Source of the DNA: Chlorokybus atmophyticus
Taxonomy: Eukaryota > Streptophyta > Chlorokybophyceae > Chlorokybales > Chlorokybaceae
NCBI GenBank assembly: GCA_009103225.1
Contig: RHPI01003244.1
Span: 248,001-312,000 of the forward strand
Reading direction: 5' to 3'
Length of the DNA: 64,000 nt
A program made the translations under genes and the position numbers. Below are positions 35,033 to 46,900 of the stretch, piece after piece; the stretch's first letter is position 1, and each line of letters begins with the position of its first letter. Under the pieces are notes generated by a model. That model was not told the DNA's origin and made no database searches. It saw only the letters and a list, made by a program, of their open reading frames with translations.

Positions 35033-37255
35033 ACGCAAACTTTTTTGTAAGCTGTGTGAATAAATCCTGCATTGCAGCAACACAGTTAATTTTTGGACAA
35101 CATGCCATGTTATTAATAATTTAACGTTATGATATGGTTTTTCATCCGTTCAAGGGCAATCCGTTGGAAAACTATGATTTCTCAAGAAGCGCATTCGAAG
35201 GCAGTGTTTATCATAAACAAATGATCACGGCGGTTGTAATATTCGATACGTTTTAAGTACATTTGCAACGTAAAGATGAACATTACAAGTTATAATACCA
35301 CATGAACATACACAATGTTGAAGTTGTTGTGTATGTTCAAAATTTCACTAATTATACATATGATGTATACGAGAAAAACAAGTGACAGCTATAATTATTA
35401 AGCATAATTGTTGATTACTGGCCATGCAAAAATACTAACGTTTGCAGCGAAACAATCATCAGTCATTAATTTGTATATTATGATGTTATGGTCGTAATCT
35501 ACTAAGCATAGTATGCTTTCAATTATCCATAGTACGACCACACAATGTAAGACAAAATTATGTTTGCATAAGTCACATCATGTAAATCTGCATCAAACAG
35601 ATTATCAACAATTGATATCATCGAAACAATTGCATGAAAATGTTGCATTAAGTAGGTTGAACATTTTCAACCTTATAGTAATAAACCATTACGTTGAATG
35701 ATATGCAATATGTACGCTACTTAAATAGCACGCAGTTATAGTGCTATAAACAAAGAATTAATCATGTTTTTTTTTCTATAATAACATAATATAATTAAAG
35801 CTTTTGTTTTATGCAATTTGCTCTGCGTACATAAACATTATATTGTTGTATATGCCATACATGGTCTCCCCTCCGAATAAAGTCCCCTATCAATGAAAGG
35901 CTTGCGTGTTCGACCGATTGAATGTTCAACATCGATTGTGTTATGGTCATTAATGTTTGTGTACCTTGTATATGCACATAAAATTAATACACATGTAGCA
36001 GGTAGGCTCTTGACCATCATGCTATAATAGCAAAAGACGCGATATTAATAAGACCAATATTGCATGATTTGCATGCATGATTTTATCATATATGTATGAT
36101 ACAGCAAACAACAAAGTGCTCCGCTTTTCCGTATAAGTTGCATTTTATGCAATGTGCATGTGCTGCGTAGTAAATAAGAATTAACTTGTTGCTTACATTT
36201 GTAAACATGTGTTACTGTTCAGCACATGCTTGACGCGAATAATAAATCATAGATGGGCAGGCACTTTACCAAAACGGAGATGGCCGCTCCTGCCGTTGAA
36301 GTTGTGGAGGACGTTGCTTGCGAAACCAATGTCACAACGCGCGGGTCTGTGGTGCCAAGCTTTTGAGTCTGCCAATTTGCTGAGCATCAAACCGTGTAAA
36401 TATATGCGCATGAATCGCGATGGTGCGATGTGAAATATCTTGAGATGTTTATTGACTCAAAACCTTATTATAGCAGGGCTGCCTGGCCAAGGAGAGTGTA
36501 CAGCAACATAACGGTGTACTTGTATGACTCTAACAAGAGCTTTGAAGATTGGAAGTTCATTCCTTCCAAGAAGGCAACTAACTCAATGATATATCATGCG
36601 TAAGCTGTTAGCCATCTATGTTGACTGCTAAATATGATTGGGTAGTCTTCAACTAAGCTTTTTATGCGTTTAAATGCAACATTTCATCAACAATGCTGAA
36701 AGATTTACATAATACATTTAATGTAATGTAATTTATTGTTTAAAATAATTCAAACCTTGCTGTAAACATATTGGCGTTCAACATTATCACGATTGCGTTG
36801 CTTTACGTAAACCTTGAACCTATAACATGTAGAGAACTCACTTGCATGAAAAAGCAATTCGGTTGTGTAAGCACACGCCATTACAGATGCCATGATGAGC
36901 ATAGCTATGCTCACTATAGTTAAAGAAGTTGTGCATAAACACATATATATCGTAGGTATGCTAATTTGAAGCAAATGAGAGGTAGATATCGTAGCGACAT
37001 GTACATTACAACCCACGCTCACTTTTGCGAGTTAATTAAGTTTTGTTTATTTGCTATGATTATCAAAATAGTCAACACAATGCATTAATATCATTGCTAA
37101 CAAGACTCGTAATGCCTTAATATACTTACAACCCAAAGCAATTAGTAAAGAAGTTGGGTTGTAATGCACGTGTCACTACGGTACATGTACTACCATTGCA
37201 CAACAGATAAACAGATGGCACCAGATACATATACTATAAGTATACTTTATATCTA
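35033..37255. other. AT-rich island of about 2.2 kb
   Basis: Base composition shifts sharply to A+T between the MITE and about 37255, with many poly-A/T and ATATAT stretches. No long reading frame, organellar gene or RNA was recognised. Two small coding-like fragments lie at 36254-36603. It may be an ancient insertion, a remnant of AT-rich elements, or an unusual domain such as an origin or matrix-attachment region; none of these is shown by the sequence. Confidence 0.5.
36254..36603 (+). pseudogene. Two short coding-like fragments in the AT-rich island
   Basis: Positions 36254-36365 read from an ATG for 37 codons (MGRHFTKTEMAAPAVEVVED) to TGA. Positions 36445-36603 read 52 codons in a different frame (MFIDSKPYYSRAAWPRRVYS, then VYLYDSNKSFEDWKFIPSKK) to TAA. 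Composition and GC are higher than the surroundings and the amino-acid mix looks protein-like. I do not recognise the family. They may be exons of one decayed gene; no clean splice pair was found. Confidence 0.3.
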
Positions 37256-38014
37256 GAACGCAGGTATTGAGAGTGTGCACCAGAGAGTGGGCCCATATCC
37301 ATGTACGGCCGTCGCGCATGTAGCGTGCCTCTGCCGGCCACGAGGGGTTGTTTTCGGCCAGGTTGACCGGTTCGCCACATAACTGGCAACCACTGGAACA
37401 TGTTCGTTATGCATCAAATTATGCACGAAACCAACACCGAGAAAAAAAGATTCCGTTCCGCTTTTCAAGGGCGCCAAAGGGCGCTCAAGCCCAGTCACCC
37501 ATTTTGCGCTGCGGTCGATTGAAGCTCGAGAAGGGCACCCGACCCGCAATTGTCCGGAAGCCAAGCTATGCTAGAGATAATGTAAGCCGTAGGTTGTAGG
37601 GTACGCTAGGTCTACATTCGGATTGCAAGAGCTGCTTTGCACTCCAATGATGCGTACGACGGCCGAGCTGAGCCAACGGATTGTGGCAATGATTGGGCAC
37701 CTCACTTTCAGTAGGCTACCTACCAGCATGACCGGTGCAAGACTGGCCGTCTTTAGCCGGTCATGCTGGACGGTCCACCGGTCACTGCTTTACCACAGTG
37801 GTCCACACTGAACTTGCCTGTTGCTGTCTCTTACTGCCGTCAGATGTCCGACGGGAAGTGGACACCAGCGTCGTGACTCACCTCCGGTAACGAGCAGCGT
37901 ACACGTGTGTGCAACATTAATGGGACACATGACGCCTAGTAGATCATACAACAGGGTGCATACTGTTGGGTGGGCGGCGGTAGCGGCGGCGGCGGTGTCC
38001 AGGGCAGCGGCGTC
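37256..38014. promoter_or_regulatory. 5' region of the F-box gene with a hairpin
   Basis: Composition returns to normal at about 37255. At 37723-37769 a perfect 13-bp inverted repeat (CCAGCATGACCGG, reverse complement at 37757) encloses a 21-nt loop. No other gene is seen. The region just upstream of 38015 encodes a Gly-rich in-frame stretch without an ATG, so translation may start further upstream only if a non-ATG codon is used. Confidence 0.4.
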
Positions 38015-40174
38015 ATGCTGGACGGCATGGGCGGCATTGGGATGTCAGGGTCCTGCTGCTCGCCGTTGCTGGATGTGCCGCAGCCGCTGCTGCTGCGGGT
38101 GCTGTCGTTCCTGCCTCCGATCGACTTGGCGAGGTTTGCGCTGGTGTCCAGGGCGTGCAGGGAGGCGGCGGCGGAGGGGGCACTATGGAGGACGCACATG
38201 CTGGAGAAATGGGGCGCCACTGTCACCCCAGAGCAGCCGTCCCTGTGCAGGGAGGAGTATGTTACCAGGGAGAAAGTCCTTGCCGCCATTGCTGGGATGA
38301 ACGCCCCGTTGCAGGTAGTTGCGCGACTAGGGTTTCCAGCTACCGTGTTGATGTTACGCGTTCACAGAACTTCATGCCGTATGTAATGTGTATGCTAGTC
38401 CCAAGTGTGACGGCCCTGTGTGTCATTTTGTCATCGTTTTAAAATTGTGAACTTCGCTTGACAGCACTGTCATCAGCTGCAGCACGTTGTAGTGTTTTAT
38501 GTCCTGCAGAGTTACACGATGTGCGTGACGTTGAGATTGGATCTAGGATTCGTTTTCACAACCACTGTTGTCCTCAATCTATATCGACGACATTGAATGA
38601 ATGTTGTGAACACATTATACGCCAAAGCATAGTAAGGGTTAATGACATCTTCCTGCGTATGAGGTTGGGCACAGCTTGCCGTTCAGCGCCAACATCTAGC
38701 ATGATCTGCAGATATTTGACCTGCATTGACTTCCCGGCATGCTGTTTTAGAGCATGCGTGCAAGGCGGGGTGTATTGGGTTTAAGGTTTTTGTTCTTTGC
38801 AAAGGTGCAGTTGCTTGAGACAGCTGTACCTGTGTTCCTTTTCTTATGCCTTGATGTGTTGCTGAGCAGGCTCAGCACATTGTGGGATGGAGCAGTGAGT
38901 TTGAAGATATGCAGCGACAAGTGCGCGTGCTGTTGGATTTGGCATCAGCACCGGCACCGGTCGCAGAAGAAGGCTGGAAGCAGTTACTCAGGGCATCAGA
39001 CATACTTGGAGGCTTGCGGATGCTGATGGAGCGGGTTCGCGCAGCTCTTCCAAGGGAGTCGCCGGATGATGAGGACTCTGCCGAGGAAGATGAGGAGCGC
39101 CCTTTGCTGGAGCTCTTCGCGCAGTGTTGTCGCCTGCTGAGCATTCTGCTTCGGTGCATGCCCATGATCCTGAATCGCCTTGAACAGTATGTGCATTGCA
39201 CATCCACAAATCATGGACAACATTAACAAGTCATCACTGTGTCTGACAGTGGCATGCAATGCTGTTTTTGGCAGGCAGCCGGCATTGATAGAAAAGCCTC
39301 AGCTGCAGTCAAGAGAGTTGCCAAGAGACGAGACCATTTTTTCCCTAGACAGCTCGCCCAGCAGCTTTTTCTCCAGCTACAGGCATACCTTTGTGCAGAG
39401 ACCCCGTGCCCTGTACTGGGCGTACATGCTGGACCTCAACCGCTCCCTTGTACCAGATGATGTAGGTTACTTATGTTAGCCTGTCCCCGCCTGCAGTAAC
39501 TTGTGCTGCAGTTGAACACACTGTAACATTCTCTATGCGTTTAGGGCAATTTTGTGGTTGGTCAAACAACACTTGCCATGGCAGCAGCGAATGCCCTCAG
39601 CAGTCTTCACTTGTGGCCTCTCCGTTGCAGCACCGACCCGCAGCTTCCGGCAGCCGAGCGCAGCCCTTGGAACGACCTCCACCACCGGCCCGATTGGCCT
39701 GTAAAAGACGAGGAGACTATGCGCCGCTGGATGGGCCCTGTCAAGCTGCCCGAACACGTTGCGGCCTTGCGGGACGTTGTCGCGCATAGGCTTTCAGGAC
39801 AATGGCAAGGGATGTATTTGTACACCGCGCAGTTCACCCGGCCAAGGCTGGACGCTCCTTACAGGTTGCATCTCACCACGAAGGCCATCCAAGGCATCGA
39901 CAACCAGCTGCTTGTCACGGGGAATGGACAGGACAGCGTGGGTGCCTTTCATGTGAACGGCCTCTTCGACGTGTTGGACCCGGAGGAAGCACGCCGCACC
40001 TGCCAAGTGCTAGCGAGAGGGCTGCTGCGCAAGCGCTACGACACGGAGCTGGAATGGGAGTACAAAGTGTGCCTGGATCAGTTGGGCCTGCACGGCATCT
40101 GGGGCAGGAATCTCAATGAGTTTTGGGGCCTTGAGCTCGGGGGGGCCTTTCAGTTCACACCTGTGACAGAGTAG
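38015..40174 (+). CDS. F-box protein with conserved C-terminal domain
   Basis: Four exons fit in phase: 38015-38314, 38870-39186, 39275-39461 and 39545-40174, ending TAG; about 477 residues. The first exon holds an F-box (LLDVPQPLLLRVLSFLPPID, then LARFALVSRACREAAAEGAL and WRTHMLEKW), the motif that docks to SKP1 in SCF ubiquitin ligases. The second exon is helical with an acidic DDEDSAEEDEE loop. The last exon has a beta-rich domain beginning SGQWQGMYLYTAQF and RLHLTTKAIQGIDNQLLVTG, then FHVNGLFDVL, presumably the substrate-binding part. It is reminiscent of the C-terminal barrel of FBXO31-like proteins, but that is only a resemblance. The start is the first ATG after a Gly-rich in-frame leader. 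It stands alone, with large spacers on both sides. Confidence 0.8.
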
Positions 40175-42238
40175 TAGTAAGCAGTAGTCTGTCGCAGCTA
40201 GGACCTGTACATAGCGTTGCTTCGTGCAGTCTGTGTATACAGGGAATGGCAACAGGGTTGCTATCATTGCGATGCAATTGCTGTTGAAACTTGCACACAG
40301 CAAAGCAACCAGTCAGAGGTGCAGTCAGACGTGCACAGCCTGGTAAACGTTGCATGACAGCACTGGGGTTTGGAACTCGAGCAATGATGGATGCTATGTG
40401 GGGAGGGAAGGGGAGGTGGATGGTCTAAAGTGGCTGTTGTGTAGTAGTATGCAATCTGTTGTCTATTGTTCAAGGGTACCAGGTTGGCGTGTTGCCACAG
40501 CTCTCATGCTGATGTAAGAGCTTTATATGAATCATATGTACTCAGCACTGCCTGGTTACCATAACGCACAAGAATTGCGGTAAAGCAAGCTATAAGCATG
40601 GTCACAATGCACATGCAACCATAGATAGTAACAAGCAAGCAACAAGTAAGCCATGTCAGTGGGGGCCAAGACAGAGTTCAACGCTAGCACCATATGTATC
40701 ACAGATAGTATGCTACATTGGTCGCATGCAAATGTCAAAAACACATGCAAGTTTGGTGTGTTGTGTTGTATTGTGTGCTTGCTGCCTTGACTAATTGGCC
40801 CAATCCATCTGTGTAGTATGCAATGGCACGCCCATACCTCCGGGCCAGTCTTAACTCTTCTTTAACGCACCAACCCCTACCCCGTTAGTGCACACAGCAT
40901 GCATGTTGCAAAGTGGTCACCTGCCCACACGGGCTGTGAAGCAAACATTATTAACTGCAATGTGCATGGGTACGCTGCGTCTGTCGATCGCTAACACCCA
41001 CACCTTGTCGCACGCACACACGGCCACTTCCCCACAGTCGCCCCAGCACATACCTCGCCTTCCACTCTCACATGCGCTCACACACCTCAGCACACCTCAG
41101 CCTGTCGCACATTAGCTTCCTCATCACCTGCACTGCATCCGCTTCTGTGTGTTTAGCTTGGTGACTGCATAAAGGCGAGGCCTGGCCTTGCAATGTCCGC
41201 TGCCAGCAGTCGTTGAAGACCCAGCAGTCTGCCCGTCTCTAACCTGCTTGCACAACCAAGCCACCTGTTGGCGGTGATGGCGCAGGCGAGCCACGAGGAT
41301 GAGGGCTGTTACAGTGATGGCTGTGCGCATGGTGGGTGTGACATAGGGAGATCTGTACAGCGAATGTGTGCCGGCGTGCGTGATGGAGGAGCAATGGGTG
41401 CAACAATGGGTGCGCACTACATGTGCTCAGTTTGCGTACTGATATACCGGGATCACATGCTGTGCGTACAGGATATGCTGCCAGTAGTTGTAGACGTGCA
41501 TGACATCACTCACAGCATGCCAAACAGCATGCAAGCACATTGTACCACAACCACCGAGCTATACACACTGTTTGTTCCAACCTCACTACACTACGTTAGT
41601 CTAGAACTCCCCGTTAGACATGCATACATGCGTATCAGTAGTGCATTACCTGCCCACACGGGCTCTGTTAGTTGGCGTTGACAACGGCAGGTTCAGCAGC
41701 AGCAAGGATGACGACTCCCTCCCGCCTGCTCTCCCTTCCCGCCACCTGCTCAGCTCTGCGCAGCAGCTGCTGCTGCGTCGTCTCTTGTTACCCTAACCCT
41801 CGCAGTGCAGTGCCAACGTCAGCACTGCACCGCGCAGAGCCTCTACGTGGCGGTTAGGCAGGTGGGTGGTGGGGTTGACGTGTGACAGTGAACGACACAG
41901 TAACTAGCATACCATCTCTTGTACACACTTTGATCACCGCAATGAATTTTGAACACAGCGACCAAACCCATCAGCGCAATGGTAGACAAGTTGGGTATGG
42001 CTACCCGCCACGGGGCAGCCACATCAAAAAGGAGCTTGCTAATAGCAGGCATTGTCTACATGTGGGAGTCAACCAGCACAAGCTTGTTTATCAAATACAT
42101 TGGGTGGCTGAAACATACCACGTTATCTACTGACCGCTGTCTCAAGAAGCTACACAGTATGCGTCTGTACACTGTACACAACCCCACAAGTACATGTGGG
42201 GTGCAAAAATCATGCGCAATCACCCACGCATTACAACA
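40175..42238. other. Gene-free 2 kb holding a dispersed repeat
   Basis: The 3' flank of the F-box gene converges on the 3' end of the H2A-fusion gene. No RNA gene was found. Positions 41461-41880 are one copy of a long dispersed repeat (partner 48086-48550). CCTGCCCACACGGGCT occurs at 40919 and again at 41649. An open stretch at 41949-42260 (KRSLLIAGIVYMWESTSTSL, FIKYIGWLKHT) is protein-like, but I cannot place it. Confidence 0.45.
41461..41880 (+). repeat. Long dispersed repeat copy A1 (partner 48086-48550)
   Basis: Ordered blocks are shared with the downstream copy: AGTTGTAGACRTGCATGACA, CCACCGAGCTA, CTCCCCGTTAGACATG, ACGACAA/AACTCCCTC, GACGTCAGCA-like and TGGGTGGTGGGGTTG. Orientation is the same. 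The pair brackets the H2A-fusion gene. No terminal repeats or coding sequence were identified. Confidence 0.65.
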
Positions 42239-45200
42239 TTATGACTGCTGCTCCTGCTGCGGTGGTAAATTTGAAGCGCCTTTCAGTGCTGTCTTCTTTG
42301 GCAACAAAAAGGCATGCACATGAGGGATGGACCCGCCAGCGGCCACAATAGCATTCCTGAACAGCTGCGCCAACTCCTCGTCATTACGCACCTGCACACA
42401 ACCACACGTCCTTGAGAATACAACACAGGCATCCTTACAACATCCGTCACTCTTCTTCAACTTTCAGCACAGTCCATAGCACAACAACAAGTGCTCGTTG
42501 CACACCGCGAGTTGGACGTGCCGAGGGGTGATGATCTTCTTCCCAAGCTGCTTTGCGGCGGTGCCGGCCAAATCAAGAACCTCAGCCGCCAAGTACTCGA
42601 GCACGGCCGCCAAGTAGACCGGGGCCGCCGCACCGAGACGCTCCACTTTGGGTATCAAAGGTGGACCACGTCCTGTCTTCATGTACCGCGCAATCCGCCC
42701 CACTATGGAAACGCAGGCCAGTATTGATTTTACACACAACACCGCCCCACATATATGCTATCCCACAGCTCATCAGCTCATCGCACCTGGAAAGATGATA
42801 CCGGCCTTCTGCTGTTTCCGGACAGGCTTGCGTCCCGGGTGTCGCCTCCTGCCTTCAGGGTGCAACTCCATCTTCAGCTCTCTTCGCACAGGCTGCTTCT
42901 GGCCAGGTGCTTCTTTGGTTAGCCGCTGCCGTTTGCTGGGCGGTGACGGCTCGTCCTGCACTTCCGTCTGCAAAACTCATGCAGGTATCAGCCAATCTGT
43001 TGGGTTCACGCTACAAACACCAGACCAGCACGCTTGACGCGTACCTGTTCAGGTGTAACGGGCTCAGTGAGCACTGATGATGACACAGGTTCAGCTTCTT
43101 GCGGCTGTGGTGATGCTGGCTGTTCCGCAGGTCCTGCAGGCGCCATGCGTTCCTCCTCCATGCCTTCCTGAGGTACTGGTTGTTGCTGTTGGGCGGATGC
43201 TTTCGCATCGTCTCGCTGTCGGCGTTGTTGCCGCTCCTCGACTCTTCGCTGCCTTTCAGCAGCTTGCTCCGCCTGTCCCTCCGCTACCTTTATTTCTGCC
43301 TGCCTTTTGCGCTGTTGCTTGTCCTCAGCCTGCTGCTTCCGGCGAGCTTCATCCACTCTCCTGTCATGCTCCAATTCCTCTGCTGCTCTGCGACGCTCCT
43401 CGTCTTCACGGCACTGCTCCTCATCACGTCTTGCTGCTTCCTCCTCCTGTGCTTTGGCTTCCTGTTGACGGCGGCGCTTCTCTTCAGCCCGCTGGCGTTC
43501 CAACTCGTGAGCCACGCGCTTGGCCTCTGCTTCTGCCTCTGCTTTGGCCTTTGCATCAGCCTCCCGCTCCGCCTCCTGTTTGGCTTCGTCCTCAGCCTCA
43601 TCGCGCTTGGCTTCAGCCTCTGTTATGGCCGTTGCCTCGGCTGCCTGCTGTCTGCGCTGCTTCTCTTGCTCTTGTCTTCGCTGCTCCTCATCACGTGTGC
43701 GCTTCATCTCCAGCGCACGGTGTTCTTCCTCCTTGCGTTTGGCTTTGGCCTCTGCATCTGCTTTGGCCTTCACCTCAGCTTCCTGCTGCCTGCGCTGTTG
43801 CTCCTGTTCCTCTCTTTCTTGTCTCTGCTGCTGTTCCTCCTTCTCGTGTTTCTGCTTGATCTCCAGCGCACGGCGTTCTTCCTCCTGTGCCTTGTGCTCG
43901 GCTTCTGCCCCAGCTTCGGCTCGAGCGCGTGCTTCCTGCTGTTGCCTCTGTTGCTGCTCTTCTTTTCTTCTTTTCCGCTGCTGCTCCTCGTCCTCGTCAC
44001 GTTTCCGCTTCACCTCCTGCTTTGCCTTCGCCTCCTCCACCTCCGCTCGAGCCTTGGCCTCAGCTTCCACTCGCTCCTGCTGCTTCTGCTGGTGGCGCTG
44101 CTCTTGTTCTCCATTTTCTCGTAGTTGGCGAACTTCAGCATCTGCTTTGGCCCTTGCTTCCTCTTCTTCGCGCTCGCATTGGACAAGCGCTGCTGCTGTT
44201 TCCTTCGCTTGCTGCCGTTCCACCTCGGCGGCAGCCTCAGCCTCATCCCTGCGCCTTGCATCTTCTGCTTTTGCCTCCCTCTCGCTTGCCTGTTGGACAC
44301 CAGGATGTCAGTGTCAGCCGACAACACAAGGTGTGCATAACCATCAACAGGCAAACGCAGGTGATTAAAGCTTGTAACACATGCCCACCGGCTGCTGCTG
44401 TTCAAGATCCTTGCTTGTTGTTGTTGGCTGCCCCTCTTCAGCAAGTACCGGCTCATGCCAGGGTGGAGCCTGCAGCCCTTGCTGCCTGAGCTGAGCCTGC
44501 AATACACGCGACTGTTCATGCAAATGACTTCACATGGAACCAACTGTACAAATGCGTTGTTGCCACGCAGTAGGTTGAGGAATGCGTTACTGACCTCTTT
44601 TGCCGCGAGCTCCCGCTCTTTCCTCGCAACTTCCGCTTCCCGCTGGCGCACGCGCTCGGCAACAGTCTCCAGGTGCTGCTCCTCTGCCTCCACCGCCTCC
44701 ACCTGCTGCTCCAATGCCTCCTCCTTCTGCTCCAGGGCGTCCTCCTTCTGCTCCAGCGCCTCCGCCTTCTCATCCAGCTCGTGCGCGATGGACTCCAGTT
44801 GCGTTTCCTCCTCCTCCAGCTCCTCCTCTTTCTGCACCAGTTCCTGCACGGCCCGAAGTTGACAGCACCATGCATGCGAGCGTGTGTGCATGCGTGCGCC
44901 TCAAAGTGGCGGCTTGCAGGAATGCAACAAGCAAGAACCAAGTTTGCAAGTAACAGCGTTGAATGCACAGCATGCTCATCAGCCACAGTGGCCAGGACAA
45001 AGATGATGGAGAACATGAAGAACATTGAACACAGGTGTGCAGGGCAGCACGGTACAAGGAAGCATACTTGCACGCAAGTATAATGCACGCGTGGTATGTG
45101 CAAGATACGCGCACACCATTTCAACCACCTGGTTTGCTGCCATGACCATACACAACCTGAATATGCCGGTTGCATGCAACATGCGCACAACGATGCCAAC

Positions 45201-45885
45201 AATGCGGTGCAGGCACACTGTAGTTGGTGTTGTTGTTGTTGTCACCAAGGATTCACAAACCTCTTCTTCGCGCTCAAGCATCTCTTCAGTCTCCTTGAGC
45301 CTGCTCTCCTTCTCCTCAATCTCCCTCTTCATCCTCTCGCGCTCCTCGTTGCAGTGCACCAGTTCCATGTCCTGAGGCTGCTCGTCCTCCTCCTCCTCCT
45401 CCTCCTCCTCCTCCTCCTCCTCCTCCTCTCTATGAGGTGACTGAGACAGTATGTGTACTTGAAAGGGAGGGGCAGCGGGGTTGACATCCTCCGGCTCCTC
45501 TCCCTCTGCGCCAGCTGGCACCTCCGCCCTGCAAGTACATACTTGTCTCTGAGCGTGACAGCTTAGGGTTTGCGCTTGGTGTTTACAATGTGAAGGGGGA
45601 GAGGGGGGCTACCTGACAGCTGTGCGTCTGCGCACGGTGACAACGCGCTTGCGGCGCTCGTCGACAGTGACATGGACATCGTCGACGTCCTGACTGTGGT
45701 GGATGTGGCGGGTGTCCACTGTGCGTGACACCTGCAAGTTGTCGTGCCGCTCTCACATCATCCATGCACAAGTTGATGCAGGTCACTTCAATTGGCAATC
45801 CTGGTTGTGCACCTACCTCCGGGCCCATGTCTCCGAGGTCCTGGCTGCCGCCGACATCACCTAAGTCCTGAGACAGGTTCTCCAT
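42239..45885 (-). CDS. Coiled-coil protein with C-terminal histone H2A fold
   Basis: Nine exons join in phase to 862 residues: 45885-45817, 45731-45613, 45528-45261, 44843-44595, 44496-44389, 44289-43045, 42967-42787, 42702-42506 and 42391-42239 (TAA). Residues 1-110 are mixed, followed by a poly-Glu run. Residues about 150-670 are a highly charged Glu/Gln/Arg/Lys/Ala coiled coil, mostly in one 415-codon exon. Residues 695-701 (PSKRQR) and 730-743 are basic, NLS-like. Residues 740-855 are an H2A fold: [71 protein letters not shown]. The nucleosome acidic-patch positions ([14 protein letters not shown]) are kept; loop 1 has about six extra residues (RGPPLIPKV). It is intron-rich, unlike replication histones. 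The exon 6/7 joint is phase 0 and lies in the linker. An ATG at 42871 could instead start a short free H2A. Exons upstream of 45885 are possible. The chromatin role is inferred. Confidence 0.8.
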
Positions 45886-46150
45886 GCCGCCGCCGCCGCC
45901 GCCGCCTGCCACCTCTCCCTCAGGCTGACCTTCTGCGTTCTGACCTGACTATGCAACACCATTGTCCTCTCAGCAAGCGTATCCTCGCACAACAATTGAC
46001 ACCATAGCCACACTGGCATGCATGCCTGACCGGCCTGGACAGCGTCTCTCCCATGCCACGTCGACCTCGTCCTTCTGCTCCTCGATGTCCTCCTGCCGCT
46101 CCTACGCCACCGCCGCCGCCGACCCGTCGTTTGGGCCGACCACTGCCACG
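45886..46150 (-). other. Possible 5' exons of the H2A-fusion gene
   Basis: The frame of exon 1 stays open upstream through a Gly-run to a stop at about 45950, just past a possible acceptor (CATAGTCAG). Further up, 46060-46140 holds coding-like frames on the minus strand, one with QEDIEEQKDEVDVAWE and another with GRPKRR, an AT-hook-like core. Either could be an upstream exon. I could not close a splice model with an ATG. Confidence 0.3.
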
Positions 46151-46862
46151 TGGAGCGCCTAAGCAGTGCAGTCCGGACGTGCGTACTGCCCTAGGGATAC
46201 GCGTATCGCATCCCTCGGGGCTGACGGTTTTGCTATCAGCAAAACTGTATCAGCAAAAGGCCTTGGATGATGTATGGGGCCCATAGAGTATGGGGCCCCC
46301 AATGAGGGCCCCACACATAGGGTAAAACAAAGGGGCGATAACTTGTAGTACAAGAATGTAACCAATAGGCAACCAACCATCAAGTCCACATTAGCACGCC
46401 ACAAGCAAGACCACCACAAAGCTAGCTTAAACCATAAAGGTTGGACCTACATGTTACACACATACGGTATACTAATGAGACTTAGCAAGATGCATAGCAA
46501 GCAGCGTTGGGCACCACAACCAAACATGTGTGGGTTTAGGAATCCATCCACGTGTGATGCGTGCACGTGTGCTTGTATTGCATCCGAGCTTCTTATGATT
46601 GCATTCATATCAGTGGAAAGCTCATGAAACACGGGGTGTGACATGTGTGGGGCTACGGCTTGGCCCTCAGGGTATACCTTATAGCGAAAGAGGGCCTTGC
46701 TGGTGGTGTCCAGTGATACCATGTCCGGTGGTACCTTATTTACCATTCCAAATGCCCCTCCTCACCCCCCTTCCCACCGAGAGTCTCGTATGAGTCTCAA
46801 TTGTATTTTGATATACGAGTCAGGGTATGAGTGATAGTGGAGGTTAGGTATCAGTGATACCC

Positions 46863-46900
46863 AACCTATGCCCACAGTACAAGTGCTGTGGGCATAGGTT
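46863..46900. repeat. Perfect 15-bp stem, 8-nt loop hairpin
   Basis: AACCTATGCCCACAG and its exact complement CTGTGGGCATAGGTT enclose TACAAGTG. A second, imperfect hairpin (46939-46982) follows 38 bases later with the same stem-8-nt-stem design. Confidence 0.9.

Noticed and set aside
35033-37255. AT-rich island as inserted mitochondrial or chloroplast DNA
   Set aside because: No organellar gene, tRNA or rRNA piece could be recognised; composition alone is not enough.
42239-42871. Stand-alone canonical H2A gene
   Set aside because: Not excluded, but the upstream coiled-coil exon splices in phase to the H2A exon, that exon has no ATG near its start, and the gene is intron-rich; the fusion explains more. 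Kept as the alternative.
43077-44368. Long plus-strand Leu/Ser/Ala-rich frames, one of 314 codons
   Set aside because: They are antisense to the coiled-coil exon of the H2A-fusion gene; reversed Glu/Lys/Gln codons give Leu/Phe/Cys. The minus strand has the homology and phased splice sites.
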